Assembly (NCBI RefSeq): GCF_039528175.1
Contig: NZ_BAAALH010000002.1
Location: 434,001-498,000, forward strand
DNA length: 64,000 bases
Direction: 5' to 3'
From: Citricoccus alkalitolerans
GTDB taxonomy: Bacteria > Actinomycetota > Actinomycetes > Actinomycetales > Micrococcaceae
Shown here piece after piece: positions 1 to 8,095 of this stretch (position 1 is the first letter of the stretch; every line of letters begins with the position of its first letter). The position numbers and the translations under genes are program-made. The notes beneath the pieces were generated by a model. The model did not search any database. It was not told the DNA's origin and saw nothing but the letters and a program-made list of their open reading frames with translations.

Positions 1-71
1 GACAGATCGATGGCGAGGGCTGGGAAGAGATGGGCGAGCTACAGATCGACTTATCCGAGCCTGCACCCTAG
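1..71 (+). CDS. C-terminal end of an unidentified protein (partial)
   Basis: The first bases read in frame 3 as an acidic, coding-like tail (QIDGEGWEEMGELQIDLSEP) that ends at TAG 69-71. The upstream part lies outside the window, so the family cannot be named. The gene would be convergent with the potassium channel gene. The other two frames read as Arg-rich nonsense, which supports this frame, but only 23 codons are visible. Confidence 0.45.
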   Translation, partial: QIDGEGWEEMGELQIDLSEPAP

Positions 72-118
72 TCGTGGCGGGTCGGTCGAGGGACGGCACC
101 CTGGCCCGTCGATGCTTT

Positions 119-1801
119 TCAACCCGCGTAGCGGTCCACGAACCGTTGCTCGGCAGCTTCTTCACCGATGAGCAGCAACTCTGCGTTCGACGGGAGCAAC
201 TCGTTCTGGTCGGGAATCTGGAACCGTCCCTCCCGCACGAGGGCCACGACCTCGCAGCCGGTTCGGGCCCCGACATTGGCGTCGTTTAGGGTGCGCCCGC
301 GCAGCGCACGCGGGACTGGGGCGCGGAACACGTCAATGCCTTCGGCCACCACAAGGCGTGGCCTCCACCCAAGGATGTTCCAGATTGTTGATGCTCCGAT
401 GGACGCGTAGGACAAGACTGCGTCCGCACCTGCACGATGCAGAGTAGTGACGTTGCGTTCACGCGTCGCTCTGGCGATTACTTGCAGATCAGGCTCAAGT
501 TTTCGCAAGTACAGCGTCAGGTATACATTGACGTCGTCTTCGTGGGTAGTCACCAGGACGGCGGCAGCGTCACGCAAGCCGGCACGTTCGAGGACGTTGA
601 TATCCGCCGCGTCGCCTACAACATAGGTTCGTCCGGGCTGGACCCGCTCCGGGCGCTTCTCTACGATCACCGGGTGAATACCGACCTCTTCCAGTGACTC
701 AGCCGCCGCGCGCCCGACACGACCGCCGCCTATCACCAGCACCGGGCGGTCCAGGGTTGTGTCCTCGGCGAGGATCGCATCGTACTTGGACAGTTGCTGT
801 ACCGAGCCGGCCAGCACCAAGATGCTCCGCGAGGTCAGACGGGCATCAGGGCTGGCAACGGAGAAGGCACCCTTCTCTCGCACGCCCAGGATGTTGAGAT
901 CAGGATGGTCGTACACGCCGGTTTCCGCAAGGGTCTGACCGGCTAGTGGAGTACCCCTGACATTGGCCTCGGCAATGCACAGGTCGCCGAACTCGCCGAT
1001 GACGTGGGAACGGGTGTCGACACCAACAACCCGTTGCGCCAGGGCCTGCCCCAGGTTCTTTCCGAGCTGCACGACTTCAGTACAACCAGCGAGTTCAAGG
1101 ATAGGAACTGACGCGCCGGCATTCGCTGTTGCGACGACTGCTACATGGGGGGAAATCTCGCGAACGGTGAAAGCGACGTTGGTGTTCGTCGTATCAGGTC
1201 GGGTGGTAACGACCATGGAAGCCTTGTCAACGCGAGCCCTACGATAGGTTTCCGGATCGTCAAGGTCCCCGAGCATGACCTCATAACCGCTGTTTTGAAG
1301 CCTTAAGGCCTCCGTCAGCTCGGGCACGAGGAGCACGTAACGTGCTCCTTCGTGCTTGGCCAACTGGCAGAGAGCATCGGTCACGACATCCAGTCCAGTC
1401 ATGACGATATGGTCTTCCATGCCTTCCCTGACTCTGCGTGGCACCCGAGCCGCCTCGAGACGATCCAAAAAGGGACGGACGATGAACTGGATGATCAGGA
1501 ATGGCAGCAAGACAAGAATGACGGTGACACCGGAGACGAGGACGACCGAGGTGAAGACATGACCCATCTCAGAGTCGAAGACAATGTCGCCATATCCCAA
1601 AGTCGACATCGTCACGAGAGTCCAGTACACGCTGGTGGACCATGAATACTCACGCCCCTCCACGCTCATCAGATACTGAAAGAGTGCGCTGTACACCACC
1701 ACAATGAGCACAACGACCAGCAACATCAACACAGCCAAACGCACGTTGCGCCCCCGCGGAGATCTAGCAAATCTCGCCACTAAAGGTCTTGGCGTTCTCA
1801 T
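119..1801 (-). CDS. Potassium channel protein with two RCK (TrkA-N/TrkA-C) domains
   Basis: 560 residues. An N-terminal two-helix pore module is visible: TM1 at about 22-42, a pore helix with the K+ selectivity filter TLGYGD at 67-72, and TM2 at about 83-108. A first cytoplasmic RCK/NAD-binding-like domain follows (about 130-240). A second has the clear Rossmann motif VIGGGRVGRA (about 354-363), and a TrkA-C-like domain forms the C-terminus. This is the architecture of ligand-gated K+ channels such as MthK/GsuK-type proteins, so the inferred role is gated K+ flux at the cytoplasmic membrane. The ATG at 1801 is preceded by an AAAAGGA Shine-Dalgarno on the minus strand. It stands alone, with no transporter partner beside it. 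Confidence 0.88.
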   Translation of the reverse strand: MRTPRPLVARFARSPRGRNVRLAVLMLLVVVLIVVVYSALFQYLMSVEGREYSWSTSVYWTLVTMSTLGYGDIVFDSEMGHVFTSVVLVSGVTVILVLLPFLIIQFIVRPFLDRLEAARVPRRVREGMEDHIVMTGLDVVTDALCQLAKHEGARYVLLVPELTEALRLQNSGYEVMLGDLDDPETYRRARVDKASMVVTTRPDTTNTNVAFTVREISPHVAVVATANAGASVPILELAGCTEVVQLGKNLGQALAQRVVGVDTRSHVIGEFGDLCIAEANVRGTPLAGQTLAETGVYDHPDLNILGVREKGAFSVASPDARLTSRSILVLAGSVQQLSKYDAILAEDTTLDRPVLVIGGGRVGRAAAESLEEVGIHPVIVEKRPERVQPGRTYVVGDAADINVLERAGLRDAAAVLVTTHEDDVNVYLTLYLRKLEPDLQVIARATRERNVTTLHRAGADAVLSYASIGASTIWNILGWRPRLVVAEGIDVFRAPVPRALRGRTLNDANVGARTGCEVVALVREGRFQIPDQNELLPSNAELLLIGEEAAEQRFVDRYAG

Positions 1802-2165
1802 GAAGTCCTTTTCCCCTCAACAAACGGCACATTGCAGCCAAACACCGCGGGTGCCCTGCCAGTACAGCAGAAACGGTCACGGAACAGTGAATGCTCCCCT
1901 CACATGTGTGAAGACAAGGGTCTGCTGCACTTTTAGGTGGAGATTCCCGTTGCGGCGATGAGCCGGGTTCAGGTTCACTGACAATCAATGAGACCTGCCA
2001 AGAGATGATCTCCAACCCCTCAGAGGGGTGCCCAGCCAACCCCGGTTCGACTTCTCCTCTGCAGGGTGCAGTGGAAGTTCGCCATAGATGGACGAAGCGC
2101 CACTGAGGTTCTCCATCGTGGCCAGGGAAAGCAGGGAGCCTACGATGAGATATCCGCTCTAGCCG
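1802..2165. other. Intergenic stretch between the channel gene and tetR
   Basis: 364 bases upstream of the channel gene and downstream of tetR. It must hold the channel promoter, and the channel's Shine-Dalgarno lies just left of 1815. I see no convincing coding frame, RNA gene or strong terminator hairpin. Base composition is less GC-rich than in the flanking genes. Confidence 0.5.
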
Positions 2166-2744
2166 TCAAGATGGCTGGTGACTGCGGGTAAGGTTCGCTT
2201 CGAGCAACTGGCCAACGCATTCGATGGCGTCGCGGACGCTCTCGGGGTAGGCGACGGTCAGTTGTTGGATGACCAGCCCGTCCAGCGCAGCGAAGATCGC
2301 CCGGGCTAGGTGGCGAGTGTTGTGGTGACCCTGTTTGACGAGCGCCAGTTCAAGTGCGCGAATATAGCCTTCATACAGAGCAACGGCCTTTTCCCTCAGG
2401 TCGGGACGTCGCCGGGATTCTAAGACGAACTCGTACTGGAAAACCTGTAGTTGCGGCTCGCTCGAGACCAATTCAACCAGCGCGCTGGCGAAGTCCTTGT
2501 CGATCGTTTCAGTCTCAGACAGGTCACTGAGTCGGATCGCCCGGGCGGTGGCCCAGGCCACGGCCTCGTCCAGCAGGTTGTCTTTGGTTCCGAAGTGGTG
2601 GCTTATCAGGGTGTTGGTGACTCCCGCCCGCTCGGCCACGGCACGAAGGGTCAGACCGCGCAGGCCATGCTCTGCCACGACTTCGACCGTGGCCGCGAGC
2701 AGCGCCTCGCGGCCCTCGCCGTACTTGTTCGCCCGTGGTGCCAC
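2166..2744 (-). CDS. TetR/AcrR family transcriptional regulator
   Basis: 192 residues with a classic N-terminal TetR helix-turn-helix: residues 14-50 include VVAEHGLRGLTLRAVAERAG and the recognition-helix region TNTLISHHFGTKDNLL. The C-terminal ligand domain is not family-specific. The gene is divergent from the permease-cupin-amine oxidase-MBL cluster. The shared 120-base intergenic region carries a perfect inverted repeat (2806-2825) that is the likely operator, so it probably represses that cluster and responds to its substrate. Confidence 0.9.
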   Translation of the reverse strand: MAPRANKYGEGREALLAATVEVVAEHGLRGLTLRAVAERAGVTNTLISHHFGTKDNLLDEAVAWATARAIRLSDLSETETIDKDFASALVELVSSEPQLQVFQYEFVLESRRRPDLREKAVALYEGYIRALELALVKQGHHNTRHLARAIFAALDGLVIQQLTVAYPESVRDAIECVGQLLEANLTRSHQPS

Positions 2745-2773
2745 ATCCCAAGTCTATGTGCCCCCAGGAACCC

Positions 2774-2802
2774 TTGACAGACGAACTGAGCAAGCGCATA
2801 GT
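2774..2802 (+). promoter_or_regulatory. Putative sigma-70 promoter of the permease operon
   Basis: TTGACA (2774-2779) is followed after 17 bases by CATAGT (2797-2802), with an alternative -10 TAGTTT at 2799-2804. It lies about 60 bases upstream of the permease start and directly left of the palindromic operator, an arrangement expected for repression by the divergent TetR protein. Confidence 0.5.
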
Positions 2803-2805
2803 TTT

Positions 2806-2825
2806 AACGTGATGCACCTCACGTT
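2806..2825. promoter_or_regulatory. Inverted repeat, probable TetR operator
   Basis: Perfect 7-base arms AACGTGA and TCACGTT are separated by 6 bases, located in the divergent tetR/permease intergenic region just downstream of the predicted promoter. Size and position fit a TetR dimer site. Assignment to the adjacent regulator is inferred. Confidence 0.6.
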
Positions 2826-2864
2826 CCAGCCGACATCCCGGCGTCCCTTCCGAAAGGCTTGATC

Positions 2865-4373
2865 ATGAGTGATCAGCTCGGCTCCATTCCCACAGCTCTC
2901 GGCTCCATTCCCACAGCTCCCGCTGCACTTCATCGAACCTTGCGTTGGCAGGATGCCTTTGCGCTGGCCATGGCGGTCTCCGGCGGACTGTTCGTGTCGT
3001 TTGGCCCGACCATGGCCGCCATCGGTGCGTTGTCGGCCATGGTCATCTGGGCACTGGCGGCCGGGATCGGGTGGGCGCAGAACCACCTCTTCGCGGAGAT
3101 GGCCTCGATGTTCCCGGACAAGCCCGGAGGTGTGCCGGTCTACGCCCATGAAGCATGGAAGGGACGGTTCGCCCCGGCTGGTGCGCTGGCCACCTTTGGT
3201 TATTGGTTCGGCTGGTCCGCTGTGATCTCCATCGTGTCCCTGACCGCCGGCGGCATCATCCAGGCCCGGTGGTTCCCCGAGGCAACCGGGGCCTTGGACC
3301 TGGGCGTCCTGCAGATCGGTGTTGGTCAACTCATCGCGATCGGGCTCATTCTGGCCCTGATGGTCCCCAACCTCTTCGGCGCCCAGCCGGCGGCCTGGGT
3401 CAACAAGGTCTTCGGGGCTCTGTTGCTGATCCCGCTGCTCGTCTTCGTGGTCGCTCCCCTCATCAGCGGAGAATGGGAAGCCGCCAACCTGTCCTGGGGC
3501 TTGGGGCAGCCTGGCGCCGACCACTGGGGCGGGTGGCAGGACGCCATCGTTTGGCTCTACCTGGTGGGCTGGACCGCCTACGGCACGGAGATGTGCGCAG
3601 CCTTCACTCCCGAGTACCGCAGCACCAAAGACGCCCGGCGCGCGCTGTCTAGCTCGGGGGCCTATACCTTCATGATGTTCGCCCTCGTCCCCATCGGAGT
3701 GGGCGGGCTCATCTCCCAGGGCGAGGCTGCCGCAGATCCGACCGCGGTCTTTGTCAACGGCTTCGCCTCTGTGCTGCCAGCCGGCTTCGCCGGAGACGCC
3801 GCACTGGTGATCACCATCGGTGCGCTACTGATGGGAGTGAACGCCAGCATGGCAGACGGCTCCCGCGCACTGTACGGAGCCGCCGTGGACCAACTGGTGC
3901 CCCGCCAATTCGAGGCTCTCAACCGCCACGGCGTGCCGGCTCGGGCCATCGTGGCCGCCGTGATCATGAACGTGCTGCTGGTGCTATTCGTCTCCAACCC
4001 CATCTCGATCCTGGTGGCCGCCAACATGGGTTACCTATTGGCCATCCTGCTGGCCGTGAGCGGATTCCTGATGCTGCGCCGGGATCGTCCCCACGCCCAG
4101 CGTCCCTTCAAGCTCGGCCGCTGGGCGGTGCCCCTGGCCGCGGTGCTCAGCATTTACGGCGCTGCCGTCTTGATCATCGGGGCCGCCTCCTCCGAACTCT
4201 CCGGCTACGGCGGCCCGCTGGAACTGGCCATCGGCGCGGGCATCCTACTGCTCTCCCTGGTCCTGTTCACCTACAGGCGGCGCATCCAGGACCGGCTCCC
4301 GCTGCTACGCGAACCACCGCCACTGCCCGCCCCTCTGACCACACCCGACCACACAAGACACACCGACGTCTAG
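2865..4373 (+). CDS. APC-superfamily amino acid/amine permease
   Basis: About 502 residues from the ATG at 2865; a TTG two codons upstream is less likely. There are about 12 hydrophobic segments, starting near residue 30 (FALAMAVSGGLFVSFGPTMA) and ending with a Pro-rich cytoplasmic tail. Sequence style is that of APC (amino acid-polyamine-organocation) permeases. The N-terminus holds a perfect tandem 21-base duplication (LGSIPTA twice). A Shine-Dalgarno (GAAAGG, about 2852-2857) precedes the start. It is the first gene of a cluster with a cupin, an FAD amine oxidase and an MBL hydrolase, so it probably imports the amine or amino acid they degrade. The substrate cannot be read from sequence. 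Confidence 0.85.
   Translation: MSDQLGSIPTALGSIPTAPAALHRTLRWQDAFALAMAVSGGLFVSFGPTMAAIGALSAMVIWALAAGIGWAQNHLFAEMASMFPDKPGGVPVYAHEAWKGRFAPAGALATFGYWFGWSAVISIVSLTAGGIIQARWFPEATGALDLGVLQIGVGQLIAIGLILALMVPNLFGAQPAAWVNKVFGALLLIPLLVFVVAPLISGEWEAANLSWGLGQPGADHWGGWQDAIVWLYLVGWTAYGTEMCAAFTPEYRSTKDARRALSSSGAYTFMMFALVPIGVGGLISQGEAAADPTAVFVNGFASVLPAGFAGDAALVITIGALLMGVNASMADGSRALYGAAVDQLVPRQFEALNRHGVPARAIVAAVIMNVLLVLFVSNPISILVAANMGYLLAILLAVSGFLMLRRDRPHAQRPFKLGRWAVPLAAVLSIYGAAVLIIGAASSELSGYGGPLELAIGAGILLLSLVLFTYRRRIQDRLPLLREPPPLPAPLTTPDHTRHTDV
2877..2918 (+). repeat. 21-base perfect tandem duplication in the permease N-terminus
   Basis: The 21-base unit beginning CTCGGCTCCATTCCC occurs at 2877-2897 and again without change at 2898-2918. 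It keeps the frame and duplicates the peptide LGSIPTA before the first membrane helix. Identity of the copies suggests a recent slippage event. Confidence 0.9.
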
Positions 4374-4388
4374 ATGGAGAACACCACC

Positions 4389-4721
4389 ATGTCCCACGTC
4401 TTCTACGCCCACCACGACGCCACGGCCTTCGAGCCCTTCGACCTGGGAAACGTCCAGTGGCTGCGCCGCCCCGGCGACAACGGCAACGAGGCCCTGTCGG
4501 CTGGCATCTGGCAGGTCAGCCCCGAGGAAGCTTCCGACCCCTTCGACCTGCCGATCGAGCAGGACGAGACCATCTACATCGTCTCCGGCCACATCCGCAT
4601 CGAAGTGACGGACGGGCCCACTCACGACCTGACCGCCGGATCCATGGCATCCCTCTCCCGCGGGGCGATGACCCGTTGGACCATCCTCGAACCCACCGTC
4701 GAGTTCTTCGTCTACACCTGA
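4389..4721 (+). CDS. Small cupin-domain protein (DUF861/EutQ-like)
   Basis: About 110 residues. A single cupin barrel is suggested by IEQDETIYIVSGHIRIEV followed by the G-rich second motif DLTAGSMASLSRGAMTRW and a C-terminal strand WTILEPTVEFFVYT, the pattern of DUF861-type cupins. An ATG at 4374 directly after the permease stop is possible, but the GGAG at 4376-4379 is correctly spaced for the ATG at 4389. Such proteins often accompany amine and ureide catabolic genes. It lies between permease and amine oxidase, so co-transcription is almost certain. Its enzymatic role is unknown. Confidence 0.75.
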   Translation: MSHVFYAHHDATAFEPFDLGNVQWLRRPGDNGNEALSAGIWQVSPEEASDPFDLPIEQDETIYIVSGHIRIEVTDGPTHDLTAGSMASLSRGAMTRWTILEPTVEFFVYT

Positions 4722-4759
4722 ACCCCGGTCCCTGACCACGAAGGAGTACCACCCCCCCC

Positions 4760-6073
4760 ATGGAGACCACTGATGTCATCGTTGTCGGCGCCGGCTTCGC
4801 CGGGCTCACCGCTGCCCGCGAGCTCACCACCCGCGGCCACAGCGTGACCATTTTGGAGGCACGCGACCGCATTGCCGGACGCACCCATCTGGAGGAGCGC
4901 CTGGGCCGGAACCTGGAACTCGGAGGGACCTGGGTGCACTGGACCCAGCCCTATGTCTGGTCCGAACTGGGTCGCTATGGCATCGGCGTGGTCTCCGGCC
5001 CGGAGTTCACCAAGGCCTACTGGACCACCGCCGGGAGGACTGAGGATCTGTCCGCGGACGAGTTGCTGGCCCGGCTGGAAGCCCCGAACCAGGCGCTGCT
5101 GGCTGAGGCGCGCCGCTACTTCCCCCTGCCCTGGTCGCCGCTGTCCAACTCCGAGATCGATCAGATCGACGGCATCACCCTCTCCGAAGCGATCGACCGT
5201 CTGGGCTTGCCGGAGGACGAACGTCAGCTGCTGCGCACGTTCTGGACGCTGAACTTCAACGGCAAACTGGACCAAGCAGCTTTCACCCAGGCCCTGCGCT
5301 GGGTCGCTGCTGCCTCCGGGTCCTGGCAACTGATGTTCGAAACCTGTGCCACCTTCAAGGTCGACGGCGGCACCCGCCGGCTGGCCGAAGCCATCCTCGC
5401 CGACTCCACCGCCGGCCTACGGCTGAACCACCCAGTCACCGCCATCACCCAGGACCAGGCCGGAGTGGTGGTCCGCACCGAAGATGGCAGCGAGTTCTCC
5501 GCCCAACAGCTCGTGCTGGCCCTACCGCTGGGCGTGCTCAACACCCTCGAGATCACGCCGGCGCTTTCCCCCGTCAAGCGAGCTGCCGCCGATCGTGGGC
5601 AGGCAGGACGTGGCGCCAAGGTCTGGATCAAGGTCGCCGGCCGCCAGGAGCGATTCGTCGCTTTCGGCCCGGAGGACGCACCACTGAATTTCGTCCAGGC
5701 GGAATACCTCGATGAGGACACCACCACCTTGGTCTGCTTCGGCCCAGACGCCCTCGCCGTGGACATCAACGACGTCGTCGGTGCCCAGCGCATGCTGGAC
5801 ACCCTCGTTCCCGGTCTGGAAGTCCTCGAGGTCACCGGGCACAACTGGGTAGACGACGCGTATGCCCGCTCCACCTGGCCGATGCACTACACCGGGTACC
5901 TCACCGGCTCCCTGGCCGAGCTCCAGCGCCCCGAAGGTCGGATTCATCTGGCCGGCTCGGACTTCGCCAACGGCTGGGGCGGCTTCATTGATGGCGCCAT
6001 CGAGAGTGGCATCGACGCGGCACGCGTAGTCCGCGCTGCTCTGACGTTGCGCACCGCAATGGCTGCGCAGTGA
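4760..6073 (+). CDS. Flavin-containing amine oxidase
   Basis: 437 residues. The N-terminal FAD-binding Rossmann motif VVGAGFAGL (about 8-16) is followed by the adenine-ribose acidic residue region ILEARDRIAGR. The C-terminal flavin motif IHLAGSDFANGWGGFIDG is characteristic of the monoamine oxidase / L-amino acid oxidase family. The expected reaction is oxidative deamination of an amine to aldehyde, ammonia and hydrogen peroxide. No MAO-type Cys for covalent flavin is obvious, so FAD is probably non-covalent. The AAGGAG Shine-Dalgarno (4741-4746) is separated from the ATG by an unusually long 13 bases that include a C8 run. The substrate is unknown, though the neighbouring APC permease suggests a biogenic amine. 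Confidence 0.88.
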   Translation: METTDVIVVGAGFAGLTAARELTTRGHSVTILEARDRIAGRTHLEERLGRNLELGGTWVHWTQPYVWSELGRYGIGVVSGPEFTKAYWTTAGRTEDLSADELLARLEAPNQALLAEARRYFPLPWSPLSNSEIDQIDGITLSEAIDRLGLPEDERQLLRTFWTLNFNGKLDQAAFTQALRWVAAASGSWQLMFETCATFKVDGGTRRLAEAILADSTAGLRLNHPVTAITQDQAGVVVRTEDGSEFSAQQLVLALPLGVLNTLEITPALSPVKRAAADRGQAGRGAKVWIKVAGRQERFVAFGPEDAPLNFVQAEYLDEDTTTLVCFGPDALAVDINDVVGAQRMLDTLVPGLEVLEVTGHNWVDDAYARSTWPMHYTGYLTGSLAELQRPEGRIHLAGSDFANGWGGFIDGAIESGIDAARVVRAALTLRTAMAAQ

Positions 6074-6184
6074 ACAGGATCGGCGAGCTCGACGTCTAGG
6101 CCCACAAAGCGAAAGTTCGACCCATGACGAGTCGGACTCGCCCCACATCAACCACTCAATGACCCTCAACCACTGGAGAGACCG

Positions 6185-7423
6185 ATGACCAGTCAACCAT
6201 CTTCGAACCCGACTGGACCGTCCCGTCGTTCGCTTCTGCTCGGCGGAGGGGCTGCCCTTGGCGCACTACCCCTACTCTCAGCCTGCGCCGAACCGACCCA
6301 GGCCGAAACGAGCTCCACCGCGAGTGCCACCGCGACCAGTTCAGAATCCGCAGCCAAGATTCCACAGGACGCCCGCCTGCCCTGGGTCCAAACCGCCCAT
6401 CACCAGAACGACACGCGCCCCAACGGTACCCACCTGATCACCTTGGGCGTGAGCGGCGGGCCGGGCTGGTACCCCGCCAGTGAACACTGTGGCATCGGCA
6501 CGGCCATCGTCGTCGGAGGACGGACCTACCTCGTCGACGCCGGAGACCGAGTGCCCGAGCAGTACATGCGGGCCAATCCCAACCAACAGGAGACCTTTGA
6601 GGAGTTCTCCAGTCTTGCCGGAGTGTTCCTCACCCACCTGCACTCCGACCACACCATCGACTACTTCAAACTGTTCAACTACGCCTGGTGGCACGGCATC
6701 GGACAGGTTCAAGAGCCCATCACCGTGCGAGGACCCGGCCGCCGGGAAACGCTCACCCGCGCCCTCGACCAAGAGCACGCCCCTGGGCCGTTCAACCCCG
6801 ACAATCCGATGCCGGGCACCGTGGATATGACAGATGCGCTCTTCGCTGGGTATGCCACCGACATCAACGATCGACAGCGCGACAACGGCCTGCCAGTATT
6901 GCGTGATTTGCTGGATGTCCAGGACATCGTCATTCCCGGGGCCACTACCCAGTGGGAGTCCATGGAGCAGATGCCCAGCATGGACCCGTTCACCGTTCAC
7001 GAGGACGATCGTGTCAAGGTCACCGCAATCGCCGTCAACCATTTCCCGATCTACCCTGCCCTGGCGTTCCGCTTCGACACGGACGACGGCTCCATCGTTG
7101 TTTCCGGCGACACCGGTCCCACACCCAATCTCATCACCCTCGCACAGGACGCGGACGTCCTCGTGCACGAAGTGATCGACGAAACCTATATCGACACGGT
7201 CTTTGCGGACCAGGAAGGCATCGCCCAACATCTACGCAAAGCCCACACTCCGGCCACACAACTAGGTCCCATCGCCGAAGAAGCCGGCGTCTCCACGCTA
7301 GTGCTCCACCACCTCGTACCCTCGGAACCGCCGATGGAGCGGTTCATGGCAGCCCGCGATGGCTTCAGCGGCAATTTCCATATCGCTACCGAACTCGACG
7401 TCATCCCCGTACGTCAGCCGTGA
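6185..7423 (+). CDS. Exported MBL-fold metallo-hydrolase (paralogue 1)
   Basis: 412 residues. The N-terminus has a twin-arginine-like signal (SRRSLLLGG, 13-21) running into a lipobox LSAC (Cys34), so it is probably a Tat-exported lipoprotein. Metal ligands of the MBL/RNase Z-like fold are visible: HLHSDH at 151-156, SGDTGPTPN further on, and a terminal HH (LVLHHLVPSEPP). GGAGAG precedes the ATG. Two further copies of this family lie in the window (35438-36523 and 42823-43914) with shared AFRF, SGDT and VHE/LHE motifs. Known MBL chemistry is hydrolysis of esters, lactones or phosphoesters; the substrate is not known. It closes the permease-cupin-amine oxidase cluster. Confidence 0.85.
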   Translation: MTSQPSSNPTGPSRRSLLLGGGAALGALPLLSACAEPTQAETSSTASATATSSESAAKIPQDARLPWVQTAHHQNDTRPNGTHLITLGVSGGPGWYPASEHCGIGTAIVVGGRTYLVDAGDRVPEQYMRANPNQQETFEEFSSLAGVFLTHLHSDHTIDYFKLFNYAWWHGIGQVQEPITVRGPGRRETLTRALDQEHAPGPFNPDNPMPGTVDMTDALFAGYATDINDRQRDNGLPVLRDLLDVQDIVIPGATTQWESMEQMPSMDPFTVHEDDRVKVTAIAVNHFPIYPALAFRFDTDDGSIVVSGDTGPTPNLITLAQDADVLVHEVIDETYIDTVFADQEGIAQHLRKAHTPATQLGPIAEEAGVSTLVLHHLVPSEPPMERFMAARDGFSGNFHIATELDVIPVRQP

Positions 7424-7428
7424 ACCAT

Positions 7429-7489
7429 GCCGCCACCATCACTGCGACTTCACATCATGAGATGCCCCGGGAGCAGTGATGGTGGCGGC
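7429..7489. terminator. Long perfect hairpin between convergent MBL and marR genes
   Basis: A 17-base perfect stem (GCCGCCACCATCACTGC at 7429-7445 pairs with 7473-7489) has a 27-base loop. It starts just after the MBL stop codon and separates convergent genes, so it probably ends transcription from the left. No U-tract is seen, which is common in high-GC actinobacteria. Confidence 0.65.
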
Positions 7490-7574
7490 CGGCGTTGCGA
7501 TGCTGATCCCGGCGTGGGCGCTAGCGCGGGGGCGGCCTGGTCCACGTCCTGACGCAGCCAAGGACACACTCACG
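7476..7574 (+). pseudogene. Possible 3' remnant of an MFS transporter gene
   Basis: The plus-strand frame starting near 7476 reads MVAAGVAMLIPAWALARG and then a polar tail. This closely resembles the C-terminal end of the DHA2-type transporter at 8096-9754 (LVAAGVAAMIPATGPAKR). The surrounding DNA (ggtggcggccggcgt) is also alike. No upstream body of such a gene exists here. I infer that an MFS gene was lost or cut off where the amine-oxidase cluster now ends. The evidence is short and could be coincidental. Confidence 0.3.
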
Positions 7575-8039
7575 TCAGAAGCGGGGCCACGTCCTTCCGG
7601 AGCGGTCCTCGATCGAGCGGTTGAATCTGCCCAACAACGTTGCGAAGGTTTCCCGGTCCTGCTGACTCCACTGCTCCAGCAGGTCCTGCAGCACCGCCCT
7701 GCTGCCCCGCCGCTCCTCATCCACGGCCGACTCCCCGGCCGGTGTCAAACGGAATTTCCGAGCCATGCCGCCGTCCGGGTCCGGGATGCGTTCGGCGTGT
7801 CCATCGCGCAGTAGCGCGGCCGTCTGCCGGTTCAGGGTCGAGGCGTCCAGCCCCGTGATCGCGGACAGTTCACCGATACTGGCCGGCCCGCCCGCCTGGA
7901 GCAACGTGAGCAGGGTGTAGGCGCTCTGGTCCAGAACGCCACCGGTGCGTCGCGACCGTCCGGACATCTCCGACTGATGACGGGAGAAGACCAGGCTCTC
8001 GTACTCAATGCTCGCGATCTCGGTGTCTGCATCATTCAT
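7575..8039 (-). CDS. MarR-family transcriptional regulator
   Basis: 154 residues from the ATG at 8039, preceded by a TGAGGG Shine-Dalgarno. The longer upstream frame would run into the divergent transporter gene and is rejected. The winged-helix core is clear: LDQSAYTLLTLLQAGGP, IGELSAITGLDASTLNRQT as helix-turn-helix, and the wing GHAERIPDPDGGMARKFRLT. It is divergent from a DHA2-family exporter with a near-palindrome between them, the standard layout of a drug-responsive MarR repressor controlling an efflux pump. Confidence 0.9.
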   Translation of the reverse strand: MNDADTEIASIEYESLVFSRHQSEMSGRSRRTGGVLDQSAYTLLTLLQAGGPASIGELSAITGLDASTLNRQTAALLRDGHAERIPDPDGGMARKFRLTPAGESAVDEERRGSRAVLQDLLEQWSQQDRETFATLLGRFNRSIEDRSGRTWPRF

Positions 8040-8063
8040 TCCCTCAGGATGCCACAGCATTAG

Positions 8064-8092
8064 TGCATCATGCATATCAGATGTAGCATGCA
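8064..8092. promoter_or_regulatory. Imperfect palindrome, probable MarR operator
   Basis: A 29-base near-palindrome (TGCATCATGCATAT, then its approximate complement ending TAGCATGCA) has 10 of 14 positions paired around 8078. It lies in the 56-base marR/MFS intergenic region and abuts the MFS start codon, so binding would block both genes. The assignment to MarR is by position. Confidence 0.55.
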
Positions 8093-8095
8093 TGA

